64,000 nt of DNA from an uncultured Bacteroidales bacterium. Its GTDB lineage: Bacteria; Bacteroidota; Bacteroidia; Bacteroidales; Muribaculaceae. Shown here piece by piece: positions 1 through 8,098 of this stretch. Below the pieces are notes generated by a model. The model ran no database searches. It saw nothing but the letters and a program-made list of their open reading frames with translations, and was not told where the DNA came from. The stretch is taken from NCBI GenBank assembly GCA_902782465.1, contig CACZNH010000008.1:24408-88407 (forward strand), read 5' to 3'. Position numbers and translations under genes: made by a program. Within the stretch, counting starts at the first letter, position 1, and each line of letters begins with the position of its first letter.

Positions 1-3000
1 CAGGCAAGATAATGGCTCCTGCAGCCCTGAATCCCATCTTGCTGAAAGCCGAGGCTGGAGATTCCAAGCTCAACAATCCGGTGTATTACATCTTCAACAC
101 CTCCTTCACCTTCCTTGTTGTGTCGGGTGATGACCGTGCCGAAGATATCCTTATGGTGGGTGACGAGCCCTTGAATATGGACCGCATTCCTGACGGACTG
201 CAGTATCTGCTGGACTGCTACAAGGAGCAGTTGACCTTCTTGATGGAACGTCCCAACCTGCAGGTTGAGAAACGTTCTCAGACTCCTATGCTGCGCGCCG
301 TGACCTACGGACCGCTGCTGACGGCAAAGTGGGCCCAGGAGACTCCGTACAACAACCTGTGCAAATTCACCTACAACAACAGGACCTATACTTGCTTGAC
401 GGGTTGTCCTGCCACCTCGGCAGCCATGGTGATGTACTACTGGAAATACCCTGCAAGTGTTAGCGCTATTGCATCCTACACTTCAACGCTGGATATCGGG
501 TATAATCAAAGCGTGAACTTTACCTATCCTGGTCTGGATGCTACCACCTTTGACTGGGGTAACATGAAGGATACATACAGTAGCTATAATTCAGCCCAGG
601 CTTCTGCCGTCGCTACCCTGATGCGCTACATTGGTCAGGCCGAGCAGATGATGTATGGTACATCTGCTGCTGGAGGTAGCGGTATCTACACGAATGAGAC
701 CTATAAGGTCGTTAATATGTTTAAGAATTGGGGCTATCAGAACACCGTTGCAGTTAAGTACAAATCCAGTTATACCTCAACTAACTGGGCCAACTTGATT
801 ATCGGTGAAATGGCAGCCGGCCGTCCCGTAATTTATAATGGTGTGGACAACAGCGGTGGAGGCCATGCCTTCAACGTTGACGGTTACCGCGACAGCGACG
901 GCAAGTACCACGTGAACTTCGGTTGGAGTGGTGACGGTAACAGCTGGTATGCTATGGATGCGTTCACTTATAGCGGTTACACCTTCAACCAGGGCCAGCA
1001 GGCTGTCATTGGTATCCAGTCTCCCGGTGGCACGGTAACTACTCCCGAGTTGACCGTTAACCCGACCTCGCTGGCATTTACCGGTGAAGTAGGTGAGACC
1101 TATACCAAGACCTTTACCGTAAGCGGTGAGAATCTGTATGGTGAAGTTACTATCAGCAAGAGCGGTAGCAGTTACTTCACTGTTTCTCCCACTACCCTGA
1201 CGGCCGCTCAGGCTAATGCTGGTGCCCAAATTACTGTAACTTATAAGCCCACTTCTACTGGTAACCAGACCGGTACGATTACCGTGAGCAGCAGCGGTGC
1301 CGATAACCAGACCATCTCATTGACCGGAACCTCGGCCAAGACTCCTACGCTCACCGTGGAGCCTGCCTCTTTGTCATTGAATACGACCGTTGGCACTGTA
1401 GCGACCGAGACCTTCGTTGTCTCGGGTACAAACCTCACCGACAATGTGTCGCTGAGGGTTGAGGGCGATGATAGCCCTGAGTTCTCCATCGACAAGATAT
1501 CTATCCTCAGGAGTGTGATTGGTAATGGCGTGACAGTGACTGTAAGCTATGATCCTTATGAAGCTGGAACGCATCATGCTTATGTATCTATCACCAGCAG
1601 CGGTGCAGAAACCAAGACTGTTACTTTGACGGGTACTGCTCAAGAGCCTGATCGCCTAATCACTGTTGAACCGGCTTCCTTGTCGTTTGAGACGGTAACG
1701 GGTCAAGCAGTTTCCCAGACTTTCTATTTGACGGGTACTAATTTGTCAGGAGACCTTACCCTGTCGCTGACTGACCCCAAGGGCTCTTATAGCCTCAGCA
1801 CGACATCCGTTACTGCTGCCCGCGCAGCAAGAGGTATCAACATCACGGTGACCTTTAATCCCTCTACGACCGGCACTCACAATGCTACTGTCAACATCAG
1901 TGGCGGTGGTGCACAAGCCAAGACTGTCACCCTGAGCGGTACTGCTGCAGGCCCCACGGTTACTGTTAATCCCACCTCCTTGACGTTTGCTGCCAATACT
2001 GGTGAAACTGTAACCCAGACGTTCACGGTTACCGGTGCAAACCTGACCGGCAACCTGTCTCTGGCACTGAATGATGCCAACGGCGTTTATAGCATTAATC
2101 CCACCAGCATCACTGCTGCCAATGCCGCTAATGGTTTCCCCGTTACCGTGACCTATGCTCCCACCGCATTTGGCAACCACCAGGCTACCGTCACCATCAA
2201 TGGTGGTGGAGCAGCTTCTGTTAGCGTTAATCTGAATGGTACTGCCACTCTGGCCAAGTTCACTCCCGTCATGCTGGCAGCTGTTGAAGAATACATCAAC
2301 CTGACCCAGTTCCGTGCTGACTGGACCGATGCAACACCTGAGGCCAACGTGGCAAGTTACACCCTTGAGGTAACTCCCAAGCCCGAAGAGCCTGCCGAGC
2401 CCGTGCTGCTCCATTCGTTGAGTGGAAGCGCATATTCCGGCAATACCTACAATGATATTGTCCTGTCTGCCCCCTGGAGTGGTGTGAACGTGCGAGGCGG
2501 CAACAATATTATCTATATCAAAAACAATTATAACAATATCGCCCAGGGTTACATCAAGTACACGATTCCTGAGGGTTATAGCAACGCTACCTTCACGTTG
2601 ATGATTACCTCGATGAATGATGCCACTGACGGTATTGGCGACGTGACTGTTTCCACTCCGCAGACTGCTGCTGTAAGCCACAACTTCGTTAAGAACGAGA
2701 CGTTCTACTGGGTTGTTACCGCAAGCTCGGGTGAAGAGATTACCATCTACTCGACCGACGCGAAGTATTCTCCCAGCATGACTCTGCTTGCCGTTTATGC
2801 AGGCGATGCCACCCCGGCAACGTTGATGGCCACCGAAACTGGTGACGCTACTTGGCGTACCATTACCGGTATCACCGACAAGTTCTACACCGTTGAGAAT
2901 CTGACTGCCGAGGGCACCTTCTTCTACAGGGTTAAGGCTCTCTACCAGGATGGTACCGAGAGCGATTGGAGTAACATTGAGGAGGTAACCCTGTTCCAGA

Positions 3001-3236
3001 ATGGCCATGGCTACGAACCGGGTGACGTTGACCATAATGGTACTATCGGCGTCGTTGACGTGACCACTCTGATTGACTTGGTACTGAATGGCAATGACAA
3101 CGCATGTCCCATCTGCGCTGACGTGGATCAGGATGGCGAAGTAAGTGTTACTGACGTAACTGCCTTGATTGATATGGTTCTGAATGGAAGCGCTGCATCA
3201 CTCATGATGCCTGTTACTGCCCGTCTTGAGAAGTAA
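1..3236 (+). CDS. Secreted C10-family (streptopain-like) cysteine protease with four Ig-like modules and C-terminal dockerin, 5' partial
   Basis: The reading frame is open to the left window edge (the first ATG is at 12, with no stop before it), so the signal peptide and true start are missing. Numbering from that ATG, residues 20-90 resemble the Spi/C10 propeptide (YYIFNT, VVSGDDRA). The papain-like catalytic domain follows, with nucleophile Cys132 in LTGCPATSAAMVMYYW, His285 in GGHAFNVDGY and the FGWSG motif. Four tandem modules of about 97 residues (about 345-740) resemble choice-of-anchor D/HYDIN-type Ig folds (NPTSLxF...TGT). A C-terminal region of about 250 residues ends in a two-repeat dockerin (GDVDHNGTIG and DVDQDGEVSV). 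It is probably an exported protease docked to a cell-surface complex. The family call is firm; the docking partner is unknown. Confidence 0.9.
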   Translation, partial: GKIMAPAALNPILLKAEAGDSKLNNPVYYIFNTSFTFLVVSGDDRAEDILMVGDEPLNMDRIPDGLQYLLDCYKEQLTFLMERPNLQVEKRSQTPMLRAVTYGPLLTAKWAQETPYNNLCKFTYNNRTYTCLTGCPATSAAMVMYYWKYPASVSAIASYTSTLDIGYNQSVNFTYPGLDATTFDWGNMKDTYSSYNSAQASAVATLMRYIGQAEQMMYGTSAAGGSGIYTNETYKVVNMFKNWGYQNTVAVKYKSSYTSTNWANLIIGEMAAGRPVIYNGVDNSGGGHAFNVDGYRDSDGKYHVNFGWSGDGNSWYAMDAFTYSGYTFNQGQQAVIGIQSPGGTVTTPELTVNPTSLAFTGEVGETYTKTFTVSGENLYGEVTISKSGSSYFTVSPTTLTAAQANAGAQITVTYKPTSTGNQTGTITVSSSGADNQTISLTGTSAKTPTLTVEPASLSLNTTVGTVATETFVVSGTNLTDNVSLRVEGDDSPEFSIDKISILRSVIGNGVTVTVSYDPYEAGTHHAYVSITSSGAETKTVTLTGTAQEPDRLITVEPASLSFETVTGQAVSQTFYLTGTNLSGDLTLSLTDPKGSYSLSTTSVTAARAARGINITVTFNPSTTGTHNATVNISGGGAQAKTVTLSGTAAGPTVTVNPTSLTFAANTGETVTQTFTVTGANLTGNLSLALNDANGVYSINPTSITAANAANGFPVTVTYAPTAFGNHQATVTINGGGAASVSVNLNGTATLAKFTPVMLAAVEEYINLTQFRADWTDATPEANVASYTLEVTPKPEEPAEPVLLHSLSGSAYSGNTYNDIVLSAPWSGVNVRGGNNIIYIKNNYNNIAQGYIKYTIPEGYSNATFTLMITSMNDATDGIGDVTVSTPQTAAVSHNFVKNETFYWVVTASSGEEITIYSTDAKYSPSMTLLAVYAGDATPATLMATETGDATWRTITGITDKFYTVENLTAEGTFFYRVKALYQDGTESDWSNIEEVTLFQNGHGYEPGDVDHNGTIGVVDVTTLIDLVLNGNDNACPICADVDQDGEVSVTDVTALIDMVLNGSAASLMMPVTARLEK

Positions 3237-3267
3237 CAACCTGTTCAGGTAATTATCATCTATACAA

Positions 3268-3300
3268 TTGCGGGGTGTCCCAGTCTGGGGCACCCCGCAA
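3268..3300. terminator. Hairpin between convergent genes
   Basis: TTGCGGGGTG and CACCCCGCAA form a 10-bp stem, extended by further GC pairs around a short loop. It lies between the convergent protease and fmt genes. There is no long T tract on the plus strand. On the minus strand the stem is followed by a moderately T-rich stretch, so it may serve fmt better than the protease gene. Confidence 0.6.
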
Positions 3301-3333
3301 TGTGTGTCGTATAATGTGTCGCTGTGCAAATGT

Positions 3334-4314
3334 CTATTCGCAGTGGCTTGCCGATGACAAGGTATAACCGCGCAGAAAGGCGTCAGTGTCCATGCGTTTC
3401 TTGCCTGCCTGTTGCAGTGATAGCACTTGCAGCCAACCGTCAGCACAAGCGATACGCATAGTCTTGCGGTCAGCGGCAATAGTGCCTGGTGCGGGCGCCT
3501 TGTTGCAGTCAAAGGGCTCAGGCTCGCTTGTAGTATAGATTTTTAATGTGGTGGGCTCTTTGCCGTCCTCGTCCACGAGTGTGGTCCAAGCGGCGGGGTG
3601 GGGAGAAAGGCCGCGGATGTGGTTATACAGTTGTTCGGCTGGACGTGCCCAGTCGATACGGCAGGTGTCCTTGAAAATTTTGGGTGCAGGAGTGGGTTGT
3701 TGGTTTGACATCAGCATCTGGTCCTGGGGGATAGGCTTGACGGTGCCTGCGATGATGGCATCCACGGTTTCCAGTACCATATCGGCGCCCATCACCATCA
3801 GGCGGTCGTGGATATCCTCGACGTTCTCGTTGCGGCCGATGGGGCAGCTGCGCTGCTGGATGACATCGCCCGTGTCTATCTCGTGTTTGAGGAAGAAGGT
3901 AGTCACGCCCGTCTCGGTGTCGCCGTTCATGACGGCCCAGTTGATGGGCGCTGCGCCACGGTAACGGGGCAGCAGCGAGGCGTGCAGGTTGAAGGTGCCC
4001 AATGGGGGCATCTGCCACACGGCCTCGGGGAGCATCCTGAAGGCGATGACAATGAATAGCTGGGCGTTGTACGAGCGCAGTTCCCCGATAAAGGCCTCGT
4101 CCTTGAGGCTGACGGGCTGCAGTACAGGCAGGTTGTGCTCCACGGCATAGCGCTTGACGTCGCTGTGCTGCAGTTGGCGACCGCGTCCGGCGGGTTTGTC
4201 GGGCATGGTGACCACGGCAACGACGTTGTAGCCACCGTCAACCAGTCGGCTCAGACTCTCGACGGCAAAGTCGGGTGTGCCGAAAAAAACTATCTTTAAA
4301 TCTTCTTTTTTCAT
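3334..4314 (-). CDS. fmt: Methionyl-tRNA formyltransferase
   Basis: This cytosolic enzyme formylates the initiator Met-tRNA using 10-formyl-tetrahydrofolate. The 326 residues match the family length. Visible motifs are the N-terminal IVFFGTPDFAVESL, the formyl-transfer core FNLHASLLPRYRGAAPINWA (Asn and His catalytic) and EIDTGDVI with the conserved Asp, followed by the smaller C-terminal tRNA-binding domain (ADGWLQVLSLQQAGKKRM). It is the last gene of a minus-strand run GlmU-like, PAP2, fmt, with a 23-bp gap to the PAP2 gene. That gap is filled by a heptamer array ending 2 bases before this ATG. Confidence 0.96.
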   Translation of the reverse strand: MKKEDLKIVFFGTPDFAVESLSRLVDGGYNVVAVVTMPDKPAGRGRQLQHSDVKRYAVEHNLPVLQPVSLKDEAFIGELRSYNAQLFIVIAFRMLPEAVWQMPPLGTFNLHASLLPRYRGAAPINWAVMNGDTETGVTTFFLKHEIDTGDVIQQRSCPIGRNENVEDIHDRLMVMGADMVLETVDAIIAGTVKPIPQDQMLMSNQQPTPAPKIFKDTCRIDWARPAEQLYNHIRGLSPHPAAWTTLVDEDGKEPTTLKIYTTSEPEPFDCNKAPAPGTIAADRKTMRIACADGWLQVLSLQQAGKKRMDTDAFLRGYTLSSASHCE

Positions 4315-4316
4315 TA

Positions 4317-4337
4317 CTTCTAACTCCTAATTCCTAA
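4317..4337 (-). repeat. Heptamer array before fmt
   Basis: Three degenerate 7-bp units read TTAGGAA, TTAGGAG, TTAGAAG on the minus strand. They fill almost the whole gap between the PAP2 gene and fmt and end 2 bases before the fmt ATG. Confidence 0.7.
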
Positions 4338-6107
4338 CTAAAAAGAGACACACAGCGCGCCGCCCAGTACCCACTGGTGCAGATGCTTCCGTGCACTGGA
4401 CGTCATCGTCTGAGAGAGATGGAATTCAAAGATATCAAATAGAGTGCTCATTTCGGGGCTTAACGTTTCGAAGAAGCCAAATGGGCTGTAGTCGGCGGTA
4501 TAAGTCTTGGCAGAGTAGTCGTAGTCACAGAACACGCGCCATGAGAATGAATTCTTATAAGCGTAGGTGAATGAGAGACCTGTACCAAACTTCATCGAAT
4601 TGGAAGCCTTCACACCAATGTAATCCCATTTATGCTCCACATCCTTGTCTGTTTTGATGAACATGGGAACATTGTCGTTTAACAGATATTCGAAATTGAA
4701 GTCTAACTGTGTGCCCCTGAAATAGGCGTTTACATCAATGTCATCCATGATGCTGCGGCCCACCAGTAACTTCGAACCGATGGCAAAACGTGACGACAGC
4801 GGCAGGTTGAAGTAAACACCGACATCGGCAGAAAACTCAGAGATGTGGTCGCTCTCGATTTTGAGGTCTATGCTCTTGATGGCACCCTGGACAAGAGGAT
4901 CTACCATTATTACATCGCTGATACTTGTACTGTCACTTTGGACAAAGGCGTTCCAACCCTTGATGGGGGTACTCTTGACTCGCAAACGGCCTCCGATGCC
5001 TACATAGGGACAGAAGAACCATGCGCCTTCAGCTCCAACGGCGGTCGCTGATCGGAATTGCAGTTTTAAAGGCATATCAGAGACTAATTCGTCTTGAGTG
5101 TCATCATCGTCATCATCTAACAATGACTCGGCCTTGAATTCAAAGGGGGGCAACGTGAGGTTTTTATTGCCAAGACCGATACCCATCGAGATGGAGAAGA
5201 ACGACGGGTCTTTGCTGAGGTCGGAATGGTAGTTGAGGTCATTCATGAGGAGTCCTTTCTCCTTGAAAAGGAGGTCACAGATGCCGTAGGCCAACTCGGT
5301 GGAGAGAATGCCGATTCCGGCACCCGAAAGTACGTCCGAAACCCAGTGCCGGTTGTTCAACACGCGCATCACGCCCGTGGCGGTTGCAACGGAGTAGCCT
5401 GCGATGGAGTACCATGGTGAACGCGTGAGTCCGTACTCCTTGTGCAGAATTGTGGCACCGACAAAAGCGGTTGCAGTGTGCCCCGATGGCCATGAGTTGC
5501 GGGTGGAACCGTCGGGACGCATCTCGCTGGCGGTATATTTGATTCCGTTGACAAAGGCTGCCATGACGCCATAGGATGTCAGAGACGAAGCAAAGAGGCG
5601 GGGCCAGCTGGAACGTCCTTCGACACCTGCCATTTTTAGCCCGGCAGTTAATGCGATGCCCGAGAACTGCGTGTAATTGTCTATCTCGCTGTGAAAATTG
5701 TATTTGACCAGACGGATTCTGGTGTTTTCTCTTTTATAGTCCTGTCGGAATGCCTTTTTCTCGTATTTGGCAAGCATGCCGGCCAGAAATACGGGAATGC
5801 CCACCCATGTCTGGTCTTCCAAGAAGGTATAGGGCTTGGCTGCGGGGTTGGTAGTGTTCTTGAGAAAGTGAAAATCGGGCCCGTTGTACTTGCGGTACTT
5901 ATCTCTTTTCCTAAACATGTAAAAATCGCCAGCGCCTCCCTCTAAAGGGCCATAAATCGTTTGTCCTGATACCGAGTCGATGGCTTTAACGGAATCAGTG
6001 GCCACAGTGTCGGCCACTGCCGGCTCTGTCTCGTTGGCTGCGGCAGCAGGGCGTGCCGACAACATGCCTATGGCGATGAGTATTATGGAGATATGTAAGT
6101 ATCTCAT
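4338..6107 (-). CDS. PAP2-superfamily phosphatase with C-terminal beta-rich (barrel-like) domain
   Basis: The 589-residue protein has an N-terminal signal peptide (first about 24 residues, cut near AAAA-NE). The acid-phosphatase signature is complete: KYTASEMRP (Lys190, Arg197, Pro198), WPSGHT (207-211) and R248-x5-H254 in RVLNNRHWVSDV. The active site is therefore periplasmic and probably acts on lipid-linked or small phosphate esters, for example undecaprenyl pyrophosphate or lipid A, as inferred from the family. Residues about 300-589 are rich in alternating aromatic/polar strands and could form an outer-membrane barrel. A run of Asp residues (about 333-337) links the two halves. The gene sits between a GlmU-like enzyme and fmt in one transcription unit. 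Confidence 0.85.
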   Translation of the reverse strand: MRYLHISIILIAIGMLSARPAAAANETEPAVADTVATDSVKAIDSVSGQTIYGPLEGGAGDFYMFRKRDKYRKYNGPDFHFLKNTTNPAAKPYTFLEDQTWVGIPVFLAGMLAKYEKKAFRQDYKRENTRIRLVKYNFHSEIDNYTQFSGIALTAGLKMAGVEGRSSWPRLFASSLTSYGVMAAFVNGIKYTASEMRPDGSTRNSWPSGHTATAFVGATILHKEYGLTRSPWYSIAGYSVATATGVMRVLNNRHWVSDVLSGAGIGILSTELAYGICDLLFKEKGLLMNDLNYHSDLSKDPSFFSISMGIGLGNKNLTLPPFEFKAESLLDDDDDDTQDELVSDMPLKLQFRSATAVGAEGAWFFCPYVGIGGRLRVKSTPIKGWNAFVQSDSTSISDVIMVDPLVQGAIKSIDLKIESDHISEFSADVGVYFNLPLSSRFAIGSKLLVGRSIMDDIDVNAYFRGTQLDFNFEYLLNDNVPMFIKTDKDVEHKWDYIGVKASNSMKFGTGLSFTYAYKNSFSWRVFCDYDYSAKTYTADYSPFGFFETLSPEMSTLFDIFEFHLSQTMTSSARKHLHQWVLGGALCVSF

Positions 6108-6139
6108 GTGCTGGGTCTTTAAAGGGTTATTATCTCGTT

Positions 6140-7336
6140 TTACTTGTAACGGTCGCTGATGTTATAGATGGCTTTGTAGATGTCGCGGTCAACATCGGTT
6201 AAGGCAATGTTGCGTCGTGCCATGACACGCTCGGCAATGGTGTAGAAGGTTTCGAGCGGCACATTCTTGAATCCTGCTGCCGCGCTGCCTTCCTGGAACG
6301 ATGCTACAAAGTTGCGAGGGAACCCCGCCCCGTGGATGTTGACACCGACACCGAGCACGGTAGCGGTGTTAATCATGCCGTTGACGCCGATTTTGCTGTG
6401 GTCACCCATGAATAGGCCGCAAAACTGCAGCCCTGTGCGTTCAAAGCGCTTGGTGGCGTAGTTCCAAAGTTTGATTTCTCCGTAGTCGTTCTTGAGGTTG
6501 CTGGCAGTGGTGCCACCACCGATGTTACACCACTCGCCGATGACGGCATCGCCCAGGAAACCCTCATGAGCCTTGTTGCTGTAACCAATAAATACCGTAT
6601 TTTCTACCTCTCCGCCAATCTTGACATGAGGGCCTAATGTCGTGGCACCATAGACTTTGGCTCCGATTCTCACTTTGGCATCATGGCATGCGGCAAAACC
6701 GCCACGGATGCAGGCGCCTTCCATCACCTCGACATCCTTGCCGATGTAGATAGGCCCCTCGTTGGTGTTGAGCATGGCACCCTCGACATAGGCGCCCTGC
6801 TCGATGAAGATGCGTGACGGGTCACCGATTACGGTGTTGGTCGATGAGAGAGGCTGTGACTCGCGACCTGCCGTTAAGCGTACAAAATCCTGTTCCAGAA
6901 CGAGGCGGTTAAACTCGAATATGTCGTAGAGGTGCTTCACGATGAGTGGGATACTCTTGGGATAGCACACACGTGTATAATGGCGGGTATCGTAGTCGTG
7001 GGCACTACCGTTGAATGCAATCAACTCTTCGCCCACCATCAAGGCTTCGCCCGACTGCAGTGAGAGTACCTGTTCTGCCAGTTCTGGAGTGGGGATGACA
7101 TGTCCGGCGACCATGAGGTTGCTGCTTCGGCGTGCCCGAAGCGGGAATTTCTTCTTGAGATAAGGCACGGTAAGGTAACTGTAGGTTGCCTCGCCTAGCA
7201 TGGCCTGCCATTTCTCGCCAATGGTTGTGATTCCTACACGCAGTAATGCTGTTGGGCGTGTATAGGTGAAAGGCAGGAGTTGCTTGCGCACCTCGTTGTC
7301 ATCAAACAGGATGATGTTGCGTGCTGTCTTTTTCAT
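6140..7336 (-). CDS. GlmU-like putative sugar nucleotidyltransferase with left-handed beta-helix (alternative Bacteroidota GlmU)
   Basis: The 398-residue protein starts with a degenerate nucleotidyltransferase-like half (NIILFDDNEVRKQLLPFTYTRP). It continues into hexapeptide repeats of a left-handed beta-helix (IGKDVEVMEGACIRGG, IGAKVYGATTLGPHVKIGG, IGGGTTASNLKNDYGEIKLW). This matches the Bacteroidota family proposed to replace GlmU in making UDP-GlcNAc for peptidoglycan and LPS. It is the first gene of the operon with the PAP2 phosphatase and fmt. A TACTTTTG -7 box lies at 7366-7373 on the minus strand, about 30 bases upstream of the ATG. Confidence 0.85.
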   Translation of the reverse strand: MKKTARNIILFDDNEVRKQLLPFTYTRPTALLRVGITTIGEKWQAMLGEATYSYLTVPYLKKKFPLRARRSSNLMVAGHVIPTPELAEQVLSLQSGEALMVGEELIAFNGSAHDYDTRHYTRVCYPKSIPLIVKHLYDIFEFNRLVLEQDFVRLTAGRESQPLSSTNTVIGDPSRIFIEQGAYVEGAMLNTNEGPIYIGKDVEVMEGACIRGGFAACHDAKVRIGAKVYGATTLGPHVKIGGEVENTVFIGYSNKAHEGFLGDAVIGEWCNIGGGTTASNLKNDYGEIKLWNYATKRFERTGLQFCGLFMGDHSKIGVNGMINTATVLGVGVNIHGAGFPRNFVASFQEGSAAAGFKNVPLETFYTIAERVMARRNIALTDVDRDIYKAIYNISDRYK

Positions 7337-7365
7337 TTATAAGAGACTTGATTTGTTTTATGTTG

Positions 7366-7373
7366 CAAAAGTA
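7366..7373 (-). promoter_or_regulatory. -7 promoter box for the GlmU-like operon
   Basis: CAAAAGTA on the plus strand is TACTTTTG on the minus strand and matches the Bacteroidota -7 consensus TAnnTTTG. No clear TTG lies at the expected -33 spacing. It is divergent from the rfbC promoter. Confidence 0.55.
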
Positions 7374-7393
7374 CTTGTTTTTCCTGAATTATG

Positions 7394-7424
7394 TTGTATG
7401 CGAGCATAAAAATGGTTACCTTTG
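7394..7424 (+). promoter_or_regulatory. Promoter for rfbC
   Basis: TTG at 7394-7396, a 20-base spacer and TACCTTTG at 7417-7424 fit the Bacteroidota -33/-7 promoter. The rfbC ATG is 25 bases further on. Confidence 0.75.
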
Positions 7425-7448
7425 CAGTAGTTTTCACAAAAACAGGAA

Positions 7449-8006
7449 ATGGAATTCATCGAACAAGATATCAAGGGCGTGTGGGTGATAGAGCCACAAC
7501 GCTTTGGTGACAGGCGTGGTTACTTCTGTGAGGTCTTCAAGCAGGCCGAATTTGAAGCCCATGTGGGGCATATTGACTTTGTCCAGGATAATGAATCGTT
7601 ATCGAGCAAGGGCGTGTTGCGTGGCTTGCATTTCCAGCGTGGCCAGTGGAGCCAGGCCAAATTGGTGCGCGTTTCTCAAGGCGCAGTTCTTGATGTGGTT
7701 GTGGATTTGCGTCATGGAAGTCCCACTTGGGGTAAAAGCTTGTCGGTGGAGTTGAGCGCTGACAATGCCCGTCAGATGTTCATTCCGCGTGGCTTTGCAC
7801 ATGGCTTTATGGTACTGAGTGATGTGGCCCAGTTCCAGTACAAGGTGGATAACCTGTATGCACCTCAAAGCGAGGCTACACTGCGTTTTGATGACCCCGC
7901 GCTGGGTATCGACTGGCGCATTGACAGGGCTGACATGGTCTTGAGCGACAAAGACTTGAAAGGGATGCCCCTTGATGAGATGACCCCGGAATTTCTTGGT
8001 TTTTAG
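7449..8006 (+). CDS. rfbC: dTDP-4-dehydrorhamnose 3,5-epimerase
   Basis: The 185-residue cupin epimerises C3 and C5 of dTDP-4-keto-6-deoxyglucose on the way to dTDP-L-rhamnose. Motifs include the N-terminal GVWVIEPQRFGDRRGYFCE, QDNESLSSKGVLRGLHFQ with the catalytic His, VRVSQGAVLDVVVDLR, and FQYKVDNLYAPQSEATLRFD with the catalytic Tyr region. It is monocistronic here, with its own promoter and a downstream hairpin shared with clpB. Its pathway partner rfbA lies about 42 kb away; rfbB and rfbD were not seen in the window. Confidence 0.95.
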   Translation: MEFIEQDIKGVWVIEPQRFGDRRGYFCEVFKQAEFEAHVGHIDFVQDNESLSSKGVLRGLHFQRGQWSQAKLVRVSQGAVLDVVVDLRHGSPTWGKSLSVELSADNARQMFIPRGFAHGFMVLSDVAQFQYKVDNLYAPQSEATLRFDDPALGIDWRIDRADMVLSDKDLKGMPLDEMTPEFLGF

Positions 8007-8042
8007 CATTTACGATTATCACTAAGCTAAAGAAGATAAAAA

Positions 8043-8074
8043 TGTGGGCGGCAGTCTAAAAACTGTCGCCCACA
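8043..8074. terminator. Bidirectional terminator between rfbC and clpB
   Basis: TGTGGGCGGCAGT and ACTGTCGCCCACA form a 13-bp stem with one G-T pair around a 6-base loop. On the minus strand it is followed by a T-rich run, suiting clpB; on the plus strand it follows the rfbC stop. Confidence 0.85.
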
Positions 8075-8098
8075 CTATTATTGCTATTCGCTATAGAA

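Noticed and set aside
1746-3035. Long open frame (429 codons) on the minus strand opposite the C10 protease gene
   Set aside because: It is the shadow of repetitive Ig-like modules with biased codon use; it shows no domain, signal peptide or promoter, and the plus-strand frame has clear family motifs.
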